Notes under the pieces: model-generated
The model's input: only the letters and a program-made list of their open reading frames with translations
Databases searched by the model: none
Told to the model about the DNA's origin: nothing
In this document: positions 56,198 to 64,000 of the stretch, piece by piece
Position numbering within the stretch: the stretch's first letter is position 1
Layout: every line of letters starts with the position of its first letter
Made by a program: the position numbers and the translations under genes
DNA from: an uncultured Holophagaceae bacterium
Lineage (GTDB): Bacteria; Acidobacteriota; Holophagae; Holophagales; Holophagaceae
DNA length: 64,000 nt
Reading direction: 5' to 3'
Assembly (NCBI GenBank): GCA_903913215.1
Contig: CAIWKE010000011.1
Span: 1 to 64,000 of the forward strand

Positions 56198-58093
56198 ATG
56201 GATCCCCGGCAACGGCCCTTGTTGCGCCGGAGGCTTGAAGTCCTTCGGGCCTTCACTTGGAGCCTGGTGGCCGTCCTGATCCTGGTCTACGCCCTGCTGC
56301 AGATCGTGCGACATGCGGAGTTCAAGCAGATCGCCATGCAGCAGGCCGTGAAGGTGCGGCCCATCGCGGCGCCCCGGGGGCTGGTGCTGGACCGCAGCGG
56401 GCAGCGCCTGGTGGACAACCGCCGCGCCCTGCACCTGGTCATCCAACGGGAGGACCTGCCCTCGAAGCCCGAGGTCATGAGCCAGCTGGCCGCGGCCCTG
56501 GAACTGGATCCGGCAGCCCTGGCGCGTAAGATCCAGAGCTACCGCCTGGCAGGCAAGGGCCGGCCCCTGGTCCTCAAGGAGAACCTCGATGAGGCGGGCA
56601 TCGCCGTGGCCGAGCGGGTCCGTTCGCGCTTCCCCTTCCTCAGCGTGGAAGTAGCGCCACGCCGCGTCTACCTGGGCGATGAACTCGCGGGCCACATCCT
56701 GGGCTACGTGGGGGAAGTGGACGAGCCTCTCATGAAGGCCAAGCCGGATCTCTTCCACTTGGGTGAGACCATCGGCAAGGAGGGCTTCGAGGCCAGCGGC
56801 AATGACAAGCTCAAGGGCGTGGACGGACAGAAGCGCATCCTGGTGGACCAACTCGGCACGGAAGTGGCGAACTTCGGCCAGGTGGATGCCACTGCGGGCC
56901 GTAGCATCTACCTGACCCTGGACGCGGGTCTGCAGAAGATCGCCCAGGAGGCCATGGGTGAGGAGGCCGGGGCCGTGGTGGTGCTGGACCTCCGGGACGG
57001 TGGCGTCCTGGCCATGTACTCCAGCCCCTCCTATGATCCGAACCTCTTCCTCAACCGCCTCAGCCAGGACATGGTCGACAAATACCTGGCCAACAACCTC
57101 ACGCGGCCCATGGTGAACCGGCCGATCCAGGGCATCTACGCACCTGGCTCCACCTTCAAGCTCCTCATCGCCCTAGCGGCCCTGGAGAAGGGCATCGCCA
57201 CGCCGCAAACCGCCATTTTCTGCGGCGGAAAGAAAAACTACTACGGCCGCGATTTCCGCTGCGACAAGGCCTCGGGCCACGGCACCCTGAGCATGGTGCA
57301 GGCCATCGCCCAGAGCTGCGATGTCTACTTCTACGAGCTGGCCTCCCGCCTAGACATCGACGACATCCACGCCACGGCCGAGAAATACGGACTCACGGAG
57401 CGCACGGGCATCGACCTCCCCCAGGAGAAGCGGACCCGCATCCCCAGCCGGGCCTGGAAGAAGAAGGCCGCGCCACGGGATCCCAAGTGGTACGCAGGCG
57501 AGACCATCAGCGTCGGCATTGGGCAGGGTGCCGTGGGCGTTACGCCCATCGGCCTGGCCCGTTTCTATGCCCTGCTGGCCACCAAGGGCAAGCTGCTCAC
57601 GCCCCACCTCTTCTACGGCTTCCGCAACGACCAGAGCAACCAGCTGGAGGCGGCGGCCTACCCGCCCCCGAAGGACACGCCCCTGGATCCCAAGCACTGG
57701 GCGACCCTGGACGAGGGGCTCGCGGAGGTGGTGCAGAACGGCACGGCGGCGGCCAACCCCTTCATCCGTGAGATCGCCAAGCTCGTGCCGTTCTCAGGGA
57801 AGACCGGCACGGCCCAGGTGGCCACCTTCGTGGACAAGGCGCACTACGCACGACAGGCCAAGTTCCTCAAGGACCATGCCCTCTTCGCGGGCTATGCGCC
57901 CAGGGACAAGCCCCAGATCGCCTATGCCGTGGTAGTGGAGAATGCGGGCTTCGGCTCCACTGCCGCCGCCCCCGTGGCCGCCAAGCTCGTGAAGTACTGG
58001 TTCGTGGACCGCCTCAAGAATCCCCTGCCGCCCCCCCGCGGCAAGCTGGTGGACCCCTTCCTGCCGCCCCCGGCACCCGCGGTGCCGGAATGA
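56198..58093 (+). CDS. mrdA: Penicillin-binding protein 2 (peptidoglycan transpeptidase of elongation)
   Basis: The 631-residue class B PBP has one N-terminal membrane helix (FTWSLVAVLILVYALLQIV), a dimerisation/pedestal domain (RGLVLDRSGQRLVDNRRALH) and a transpeptidase domain with the active-site Ser318 in GSTFK, SCD (373-375) in place of SxN, and KTGT (535-538). It crosslinks peptidoglycan along the side wall with RodA. It begins 3 nt after the mreD stop and overlaps rodA by 4 nt. The SxD motif is usual in PBP2 proteins. Confidence 0.96.
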   Translation: MDPRQRPLLRRRLEVLRAFTWSLVAVLILVYALLQIVRHAEFKQIAMQQAVKVRPIAAPRGLVLDRSGQRLVDNRRALHLVIQREDLPSKPEVMSQLAAALELDPAALARKIQSYRLAGKGRPLVLKENLDEAGIAVAERVRSRFPFLSVEVAPRRVYLGDELAGHILGYVGEVDEPLMKAKPDLFHLGETIGKEGFEASGNDKLKGVDGQKRILVDQLGTEVANFGQVDATAGRSIYLTLDAGLQKIAQEAMGEEAGAVVVLDLRDGGVLAMYSSPSYDPNLFLNRLSQDMVDKYLANNLTRPMVNRPIQGIYAPGSTFKLLIALAALEKGIATPQTAIFCGGKKNYYGRDFRCDKASGHGTLSMVQAIAQSCDVYFYELASRLDIDDIHATAEKYGLTERTGIDLPQEKRTRIPSRAWKKKAAPRDPKWYAGETISVGIGQGAVGVTPIGLARFYALLATKGKLLTPHLFYGFRNDQSNQLEAAAYPPPKDTPLDPKHWATLDEGLAEVVQNGTAAANPFIREIAKLVPFSGKTGTAQVATFVDKAHYARQAKFLKDHALFAGYAPRDKPQIAYAVVVENAGFGSTAAAPVAAKLVKYWFVDRLKNPLPPPRGKLVDPFLPPPAPAVPE

Positions 58094-59175
58094 AGGAGCG
58101 CTTCCGCGCCCTGGACAAGCGCCTGCTCTGGGTGCTGTTGATGCTCATCGCCCTGGGCACGCTGACGCTCTACTCGGCGGGGCGCAACACCTCCCAGGCG
58201 AACATCTGGCTCAAGCAGAGCCTCTGGAACGGCCTGGGTCTCGGCCTGATCCTGCTGCTGGCCACCACGGATCCCCGGCGCCTCTTCCGCTACAGTTTCC
58301 CCGCCTACCTGCTGGGCCTCCTCGCCCTCATGGCGGTGCTGGTGGTGGGCAAAAAGATCGGTGGCTCTACCCGCTGGTTCGTCATCGCGGGCCAGACCTT
58401 CCAGCCCTCGGAACTCATGAAGTGGGTGACGCTCCTGTATCTCTCGCAGCGCCTGGGCTCCCGCCCCGCAGAAACCGTCGGTCGCCTGGAATTGCTGGGG
58501 GCCGTGGGGCTGGTGGTCTTCCCCATGCTGCTCATCCAGCGCCAGCCGGACCTGGGCATGGCCCTCAGCTTCCTGCCCATCCTGCTCATCATCCCGCTCA
58601 TGAAGGGGCTCAAGGCGCGCTGGATCATTGCACTCATCCTCTTCATCTCCGTGGGCGGCTTCACGGCCTGGAAATTCGTCCTGAAGCCCTACCAGAAGCA
58701 GCGGGTCATGATCTTCCTGGATCCTTCCAGCGACCTCCAGGGCAAGGGCTACCAGGTGAACCAGAGCCGCATCGCCATCGGCTCGGGAGGCCTCATCGGC
58801 AAGGGCTTCACCAGCGGCTCCCAGACCCAGCTGAACTTCCTTCCCGTGAAGACCACGGACTTCGCCTTCAGTGTCTGGGCCGAAGAGCGCGGCTTCATCG
58901 GCGTGCTGCTGGCCCTGGGCCTTTTCGGACTGCTGCTGGACCGCATCATCGACGCGGCCCGGGCCGCCCACACCAATGCCGAGGCCTACTTCTGCGCTGG
59001 GGCAGCGGGTATCTTCGCCCTGCACCTGCTGGTGAACGTGGGCATGGTGGCCGGGGCCCTGCCCAACAAGGGGATGGTGTTGCCCTTCTTCAGTGCCGGG
59101 GGCAGCAGTACTCTCAGCTTTTTTCTGGCCCTGGGCCTCATCATGGGCAGCCTCCACCGGTCGAGGGTGAAATGA
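58090..59175 (+). CDS. rodA: Peptidoglycan glycosyltransferase RodA (SEDS family)
   Basis: The 361-residue SEDS protein has about ten membrane helices and the family motifs GGSTRWFVIAGQTFQPSELMK, RQPDLGMALSFLPI, QSRIAIGSGGLIGKG and FSVWAEERGFIGVLL, including the Asp of QPDLG needed for polymerisation. It makes glycan strands from lipid II together with PBP2. Both ends overlap the neighbours by 4 nt (ATGA), so mrdA, rodA and ligA are translationally coupled. Confidence 0.96.
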   Translation: MKERFRALDKRLLWVLLMLIALGTLTLYSAGRNTSQANIWLKQSLWNGLGLGLILLLATTDPRRLFRYSFPAYLLGLLALMAVLVVGKKIGGSTRWFVIAGQTFQPSELMKWVTLLYLSQRLGSRPAETVGRLELLGAVGLVVFPMLLIQRQPDLGMALSFLPILLIIPLMKGLKARWIIALILFISVGGFTAWKFVLKPYQKQRVMIFLDPSSDLQGKGYQVNQSRIAIGSGGLIGKGFTSGSQTQLNFLPVKTTDFAFSVWAEERGFIGVLLALGLFGLLLDRIIDAARAAHTNAEAYFCAGAAGIFALHLLVNVGMVAGALPNKGMVLPFFSAGGSSTLSFFLALGLIMGSLHRSRVK

Positions 59176-61187
59176 GTTCTGAGGGTGACATGACGGACCT
59201 GCGGCAGCGCATGAAGGATCTGGCCGACGCACTGCGCCTTCACCGCCACCGATACTACGTGCTGGACCAGCCCACGGTTTCGGACACCGAATACGACCGG
59301 CTGGAGCGAGAGTTGCTGGATCTGGAGGCGGCCCACCCGGACCTGGCGGATCCCAACAGCCCCACCCGCCGCGTGGGTGCCACGCCCATCGAGGCCTTCG
59401 AGAAGCGCCGCCACGCAGTGCCCATGCTGAGCCTGGACAACACGTATTCGGTGAGTGAACTGGAGGACTGGGAGACCCGCTGGCGGAAGCTGGCGCCAGA
59501 TGCGGAGCCCCGCTATGCCGCGGAGCTGAAGGTGGACGGACTTTCGCTGTCGCTGCGCTACGAGGGCCGCGAACTGGTGGAGGCCCTCACCCGGGGCGAT
59601 GGCGAGACCGGCGAGCTGGTGACGGAAAACGCCCGCACCATCGCCGACATCCCCCTGCGCCTGCCCAGTGATGCGCCCGAGGCCTGCACGATCCGCGGCG
59701 AGGTCTTCCTGTCCCGCAAGCGCTGGGAGGAGCTGAACCGCCAGCGGGATGCCCGGGGCGAGGCGCGCTTCGCCAATCCCCGCAATGCCGCCAGCGGCAC
59801 CATGAAGCTACTGGACAGCCGCGAGGTGGCCGCGCGGGCCCTCTCCTTCTTGCCTTGGCAGGCCCTGGGTCTCGAGGACGTCGGTCACGCGGAGGCCATG
59901 GCGCGCCTGGGCGCCTGGGGTTTCGGCGTCATGCCCTCCCATGCGAGCGGCGATCTGGCGCAGATGCAGACCTTCATCTCCGAGCAGGCAGAGGGGCGAC
60001 TGCGGCTCCCCTTCGATACGGATGGTGTGGTCCTGAAGCTCCTGGATCCCGCCCTGCAGCAGCGCCTGGGGGCCACGGACCGCGTGCCGCGCTGGGCCAT
60101 CGCCTTTAAGTATCCCGCCACCCAGGTGACCACCACCGTGCTGGGCATCACCTGGCAGGTGGGCCGCTCGGGCAAGCTGACGCCCGTGGCGGAGCTGGAG
60201 GCTGTGGAGGTGGCGGGCTCCACCGTGCGCCGAGCCACCCTGCACAATGCCGACGAACTGGGCCGCCTGGGCCTCAGCGTAGGCCACCGCGTGTTCATCG
60301 AAAAAGGCGGCGAGGTGATTCCAAAGGTGGTGGCCCTGGTGCCTGGCGAAGCGGAGCGGGGTTTGCCCCCGGCGCCGGTGCCCAGGGCCTGCCCCGTTTG
60401 CGCGGGGGAGGTGGGCAAGGCTGACGATGCGGAGGTGGCCATCCGCTGCCTCAATCCCGAGTGCCCGGCCAAGTTGGCGGGCCGCATGCTGCATTTCGGC
60501 GGGCGTGCCTCCCTGGACATCGAGGGTATGGGAGAGGCCCTGGTCGAGCAGGTCGTGGCTTCAAATCGATTTGACCAGCCCTGGGAGTTGCTGAGCCTGC
60601 TCCAGGATCCGCGCCAGGGCCTGGCCTACCTTTCGGGCCTGGAGCGCATGGCGGAGAAGTCCGCTCAGAACCTCCTGGTGGCCTTCCAGGTGGCCCAGAC
60701 CCGCCCCCTGGCCCGCTGGATCCACGCCCTGGGCATCCCCATGGTGGGGGTTCGCACCGCGGAGCTGGTGGCCGAGGCCTATCCGTCCCTGGAGCAGCTC
60801 TGGGAGGCCGATGAACAGCGCCTGCAGGCCGTGGAAGAGGTGGGCCCCAAAGTGGCCGCGGCCCTGCGCGCTTTTGCGGCCCTGCATCCGGATCTGCCCG
60901 CCCGCCTGGCGGAGCTGGGTGTGCGCCCCCTGCCGCCGCTGCTGCGCGATAAGGGCGGCCTGCCGCTGTCCGGTGAGGTGGCGGTCGTGACCGGCACCCT
61001 GCCAACCCTGGGCCGGGAGGAGGCCGAGGCTTGGCTCAAGCGCCTAGGCGCCAAGGTCACAGGCAGCGTATCCGCCAAGACCACCCTCCTGCTGGCGGGA
61101 GAAAAGGCGGGCTCGAAACTGGACAAGGCCCAGGCTCTGGGAATCCCCGTGCGTGATGAGGCCTGGCTGCGGGCCATTGAGGGCTGA
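59172..61187 (+). CDS. ligA: NAD-dependent DNA ligase
   Basis: The 671-residue ligase seals nicks in replication and repair. The Ia domain (RHRYYVLDQPTVSDTEYDRL) binds NAD, the AMP-accepting Lys120 is in AELKVDGLSL, and an OB-fold, a four-Cys zinc finger (CPVCAG ... CLNPECPAKL), helix-hairpin-helix repeats and a C-terminal BRCT domain (VAVVTGTLPTLGREEAEAWL) follow. The ATG at 59172 overlaps the rodA stop; a second ATG at 59190 also has GAGGGT upstream. Its place in the cell-wall operon is a genomic oddity and does not imply a functional link. Confidence 0.96.
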   Translation: MSSEGDMTDLRQRMKDLADALRLHRHRYYVLDQPTVSDTEYDRLERELLDLEAAHPDLADPNSPTRRVGATPIEAFEKRRHAVPMLSLDNTYSVSELEDWETRWRKLAPDAEPRYAAELKVDGLSLSLRYEGRELVEALTRGDGETGELVTENARTIADIPLRLPSDAPEACTIRGEVFLSRKRWEELNRQRDARGEARFANPRNAASGTMKLLDSREVAARALSFLPWQALGLEDVGHAEAMARLGAWGFGVMPSHASGDLAQMQTFISEQAEGRLRLPFDTDGVVLKLLDPALQQRLGATDRVPRWAIAFKYPATQVTTTVLGITWQVGRSGKLTPVAELEAVEVAGSTVRRATLHNADELGRLGLSVGHRVFIEKGGEVIPKVVALVPGEAERGLPPAPVPRACPVCAGEVGKADDAEVAIRCLNPECPAKLAGRMLHFGGRASLDIEGMGEALVEQVVASNRFDQPWELLSLLQDPRQGLAYLSGLERMAEKSAQNLLVAFQVAQTRPLARWIHALGIPMVGVRTAELVAEAYPSLEQLWEADEQRLQAVEEVGPKVAAALRAFAALHPDLPARLAELGVRPLPPLLRDKGGLPLSGEVAVVTGTLPTLGREEAEAWLKRLGAKVTGSVSAKTTLLLAGEKAGSKLDKAQALGIPVRDEAWLRAIEG

Positions 61188-61246
61188 ACCTGGATGGACT
61201 GCGGGATTGGGAGAAACACCTGGACTGGGCCCCTGCCCAGGTCAGA

Positions 61247-62569
61247 ATGAACCAACTTGACGACCCTGGAACCTCCGTGTTGATGCGCCTTGGCAAGTTC
61301 GAGATCCTCCGGCTCCTCGCCCAGGGCAGCATGGGGGAGGTCTATGTGGGACGGGATCCCATGCTGGGTCGGGACGTGGCCATCAAGGTCATCCACACCG
61401 CCTCGGGCATGAGTCCCGGGGCCCGAGAGCGCTTCGCCACGGAGGCTCGCGCCGCGGCCGTACTCAACCACCCCAATATCGTCACCGTCCACGAACTGGG
61501 CGAGGAGCAGGGCGTGCTCTTCCTGGCCATGGAGCTGGTGAAGGGCGAGGATATGGGCACGCTGATCCGCGCGGGTACCCTCAGTCCCCGGGACACCCTG
61601 GAAGTGCTGGCCCAGGTCTGCGACGGACTGGCCGTGGCCCACCGCCACCAGATCCTCCACCGCGATATCAAGCCCTCCAACATCCGTGTGGTGTGGGACG
61701 GCAAGAACCTCCAGGCGAAGATCCTGGACTTCGGCGTAGCGAAGGTCATCAACTCGGACAGCACCGACGAGGGCACGGTCTTCGGCACCGTGAACTACAT
61801 GGCCCCGGAATACCTCCAAAGCGGCCACCCGGATGCCCGCAGCGACCTCTTCGCGGTGGGCGTACTCCTCTACGAGGCCCTGGCAGGTGTGCCGCCCTTC
61901 GATGGCCCCAGCCCCGGCTCGGTCATCTACCGTCTCCTGCACGAGACACCGGCGCCCCTACCGCCCACTGCCTTCCAGGGGGTCAGTCGCGACGTCCAGG
62001 GATTGCTCAATCACGCGCTCTCCAAGGATCCCTCCAACCGCTTTCAGACAGCTGAGGACTTTGCAGGAGCGCTGCGGGCCGCCAAGGATACCTCGTGGCG
62101 CTGGCGTCAGGACCACCCCACGGTGGCTATCCAAATCAAGCGGCCAAAGGGGCGAGGGGTGGACAGCCCCACACCGCCCCGGGGCATGCCCGTCGTCTCC
62201 GCCAGCCCCAAGGCCGCACCGGAGCCTGCGCGGAGCTCGGTCCCGCCGGCCAAGGCCCCCAGCGAGCAGCCCAGCGGTCGCAGCGAGGTCCGCCGGGATC
62301 TGCTGGAGACCACCCGTGCCCAGCTCATGCAGGCCCTGGAGATCGATCCCACCAATCCGCGGGTCCACGCGCTGCTCCTGGTCACGCTCTACCAGCTGGG
62401 CCTGCTGGAGTCCGTCATCTGGATCATCCGCTCGGCCCGGGAGAAGGGGCTCTCTGCCCAGGATCTGCTCGCCGTGCCCCGATGTGAGCAGGTGGTCCAG
62501 GAAGAAGTCAGGGCCGCCCGCTTGTCCCACAAGGCCCACGCCGAGTTCATGGAGTTCTTCAGGCTCTGA
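61247..62569 (+). CDS. Hanks-type serine/threonine protein kinase
   Basis: The 440-residue protein has a complete kinase domain (about 15-280): Gly loop LAQGSMGEVYVG, Lys in VAIKVI, catalytic HRDIKPSN, DFGVAK and APEYLQSG. The tail has a Pro/Ala-rich linker and a short helical domain with a TPR-like repeat (MQALEIDPTNPRVHALLLVT). No membrane helix is seen, so it is probably cytoplasmic. It follows ligA by 59 nt, so it could also be read from the upstream operon. Position next to cell-wall genes suggests regulation of wall synthesis, which is only an inference. Confidence 0.92.
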   Translation: MNQLDDPGTSVLMRLGKFEILRLLAQGSMGEVYVGRDPMLGRDVAIKVIHTASGMSPGARERFATEARAAAVLNHPNIVTVHELGEEQGVLFLAMELVKGEDMGTLIRAGTLSPRDTLEVLAQVCDGLAVAHRHQILHRDIKPSNIRVVWDGKNLQAKILDFGVAKVINSDSTDEGTVFGTVNYMAPEYLQSGHPDARSDLFAVGVLLYEALAGVPPFDGPSPGSVIYRLLHETPAPLPPTAFQGVSRDVQGLLNHALSKDPSNRFQTAEDFAGALRAAKDTSWRWRQDHPTVAIQIKRPKGRGVDSPTPPRGMPVVSASPKAAPEPARSSVPPAKAPSEQPSGRSEVRRDLLETTRAQLMQALEIDPTNPRVHALLLVTLYQLGLLESVIWIIRSAREKGLSAQDLLAVPRCEQVVQEEVRAARLSHKAHAEFMEFFRL

Positions 62570-62575
62570 TGGGGC

Positions 62576-62992
62576 TCAGCCGGGCAGCAACTCCCGCAGC
62601 AGCCAGTGGGCGCCCTCCTTCCGCCAGCGCAGGTGATAGCTGCGGCGTGAGGCCTCCCCGGTGAGGAGGCTTCCGCTGCGGCTGGTGATGAGCAGATCGA
62701 CATCCTGGTCTGCTTCAAGGCGGCGCACGAGCACCTCGCTGCGCAGCAGGGTCACGCTCACCTTTTCCTGCCGGAGGGTGCCCAGGAGGAAGAGCCGGGC
62801 CGTGGCCCGGTCCATGCCTTCGGGGCCCCGAAAGGCGGGATCCAGGGCCGCTGTGGCGGCGCCCGCATCCCCCGCCTCCACAGCGGCACGGCAGGTCTCG
62901 AAGGCCTTCCGCACCTGGGCCTCCGGGGACTCGGTCCGGCAGCCGCCCAGGAGCGCCAGGGCGAGGAGTGCGGTCTGGGCGATGGCTCGCAT
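62576..62992 (-). CDS. Lipoprotein with NTF2-like domain
   Basis: The 138-residue protein has a lipobox (LALLGGC, Cys18) and a mature part with alternating helix and strands as in small NTF2/DUF4440-like folds (VRKAFETCRAAVEAGDAGAA, then YHLRWRKEGAHWLLRELLPG). AGGAGG precedes the ATG. It follows the CYTH gene by 8 nt in the same direction and is convergent with the kinase. The fold assignment is tentative. Confidence 0.65.
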   Translation of the reverse strand: MRAIAQTALLALALLGGCRTESPEAQVRKAFETCRAAVEAGDAGAATAALDPAFRGPEGMDRATARLFLLGTLRQEKVSVTLLRSEVLVRRLEADQDVDLLITSRSGSLLTGEASRRSYHLRWRKEGAHWLLRELLPG

Positions 62993-63000
62993 GGGGCCTC

Positions 63001-63525
63001 CTAGCTCAGCCCTGCCTCCCGGTACAGTTCCGGGTAGCTGCGGGTCTCGGCGGTTTCGGTGCCGAGCCCCAGGCCTGCCAGGGCCACGTGGATGGCCTCG
63101 GGCTCACCCTCCAGCTCCAGGAAGCAGCCGAAGGGGGTCTCGTCCAGGCAGGCTTCCAGGTCTTGCCTCTGCCAGACGGCCCGCACCTTCTCCATGCGCA
63201 GGGTGGGCTCGAAGCCCAGGGCCAGCAGGATGGCCTCCAGGGCGGGTCCGTCCTCGACCCCGGTTTCCAGTTCGGGCCGGATCTTCAAGAGCGCATCCGG
63301 CACCCGGGGGCCCTTCCAGGTGAGGCGGCAGCGACCCGCGAAGGAGCGCGTACGCAGGGCGGAGTTCTCCGAGCGCAGCCGGTCCTCGCGATCCCACAGG
63401 GTGCTTTGCTCGGTCTGGGCGGGCGTGACCTCGCGGAATCCCAGGTCCGCCAAGCGGGCGCGAAGGGGCGCCGTGGCGGGGATGCGCAGCTTCAGTTCGG
63501 TTTCCACCGTGGATTTCTGTTTCAT
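63001..63525 (-). CDS. CYTH-domain enzyme (CyaB/ThTPase-like)
   Basis: The 174-residue protein carries the CYTH signature ExExK as ETELKLRI near the start, followed by paired basic and acidic strands (RTRSFAGRCRLTWKGPR, RPELETGVED, EKVRAVWQ, FLELEGEPEAI) that form the tunnel binding triphosphates. Members are class IV adenylate cyclases, thiamine triphosphatases or inorganic triphosphatases; which one is not clear here. The ATG at 63525 is preferred since the signature starts directly after it. Confidence 0.8.
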   Translation of the reverse strand: MKQKSTVETELKLRIPATAPLRARLADLGFREVTPAQTEQSTLWDREDRLRSENSALRTRSFAGRCRLTWKGPRVPDALLKIRPELETGVEDGPALEAILLALGFEPTLRMEKVRAVWQRQDLEACLDETPFGCFLELEGEPEAIHVALAGLGLGTETAETRSYPELYREAGLS

Positions 63526-63584
63526 CTGGATCCAGTCTCCCGCCGGGGATGGGGCATCATGGGTACGAACGCCACAGGCCACCC

Positions 63585-64000
63585 GTGATCCCCCAACGGT
63601 ACATCATCGCCACCCTCTTCATCGCCGCCATGCTGCTGCTCTTTGCGGTGGTACAGGCGCCGCGTCCGGTGTCCGCAGGCGGCGTCACGGCCACGGAGGC
63701 TCCGGCCCTCATGAATCTGGGCAGCTTCGAACTGCTGGCCGAATTCCGCATGGAGGAGGCCTGGTCGCCCCGCTTTCAGGGGGCCCAGGACCCGGATCAG
63801 TCCGAAGCCTGGCCCTTTGAGGGTGGCTTTGGAACCCCTTGGGAACCCGCCTCCCCCTACCTGTCGGACCAGGGGCTGGCCCTTAACGGTCCCCAGGGCC
63901 ACAGCGAGGTGGTGCTTTGGCGGGGGCTGGAGTGGCGCCACTACCGCTTCGATGCGCCGCTCTGCTCGGCCCGGCTCGATCCAGTCAAGGGCAACCGCCT
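63585..64000 (+). CDS. Single-pass membrane protein, 3' end outside window
   Basis: From a GTG at 63585 the frame stays open to the window edge (138 codons). The N-terminus is VIPQRYIIATLFIAAMLLLF, a membrane helix or uncleaved signal, followed by a soluble extracytoplasmic part with MNLGSFELLAEFRMEEAWSP. I do not recognise it. The ribosome binding site is weak. The gene diverges from the CYTH gene. The lack of any stop over 138 codons and the clean signal-anchor support a real gene. Confidence 0.6.
   Translation, partial: MIPQRYIIATLFIAAMLLLFAVVQAPRPVSAGGVTATEAPALMNLGSFELLAEFRMEEAWSPRFQGAQDPDQSEAWPFEGGFGTPWEPASPYLSDQGLALNGPQGHSEVVLWRGLEWRHYRFDAPLCSARLDPVKGNR

Overview
The window is about 64 kb of high-GC bacterial chromosome. 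Several very large Oar-like TonB-dependent receptors with N-terminal carboxypeptidase-regulatory domains, together with the general gene content, suggest an acidobacterium of the Holophaga/Geothrix type. That assignment is inferred from family content and not from a marker tree.

Layout. 1-240: the end of an ISL3-type transposase beside a truncated CZB-like gene. 529-3993: a response regulator overlapping a Fis-type regulator, an MBL-fold hydrolase and guaC. 4053-20203: ordinary chromosome with three leftward TonB receptors, leuS, pyrE, a PduO-type cobalamin adenosyltransferase, a pyrimidine nucleoside phosphorylase and a membrane-anchored protein. 20311-20386: tRNA-Phe(GAA). 20387-46000: an integrated mobile element bounded by a 51-bp direct repeat of the tRNA-Phe 3' part. 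46059-64000: chromosome again, with a Pls-like non-ribosomal peptide synthetase carrying its own phosphopantetheinyl transferase, then mreB-mreC-mreD-mrdA-rodA-ligA, a Hanks-type kinase, a lipoprotein and a CYTH enzyme.

The mobile element has two halves. The right half (about 34.6-45.8 kb) is the mobility module: MobC, a relaxase, an AlpA-like regulator, a primase-helicase followed by a GTTGCG-repeat/hairpin region that looks like an origin, a Schlafen/AlbA ATPase and a tyrosine integrase. No conjugation machinery is visible, so it looks like an integrative mobilizable element. The left half (about 20.8-33.3 kb) is cargo that makes sense as one pathway for proline-rich peptides: a TonB receptor, a secreted prolyl oligopeptidase, a secreted DUF2891 protein, the Xaa-Pro dipeptidase PepQ and proline dehydrogenase, together with a LytTR response regulator and a LytS-like histidine kinase. 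The two-component genes show a duplication in which each copy has lost the opposite partner.

The other notable locus is the Pls-like synthetase. Its adenylation-domain specificity residues, aligned by eye, resemble a lysine code, its C-terminal half has three repeats of two membrane helices plus a left-handed beta-helix domain, and a PPTase domain is fused at the end. It is a candidate epsilon-poly-lysine-type (or related basic polymer) synthetase that could activate itself.
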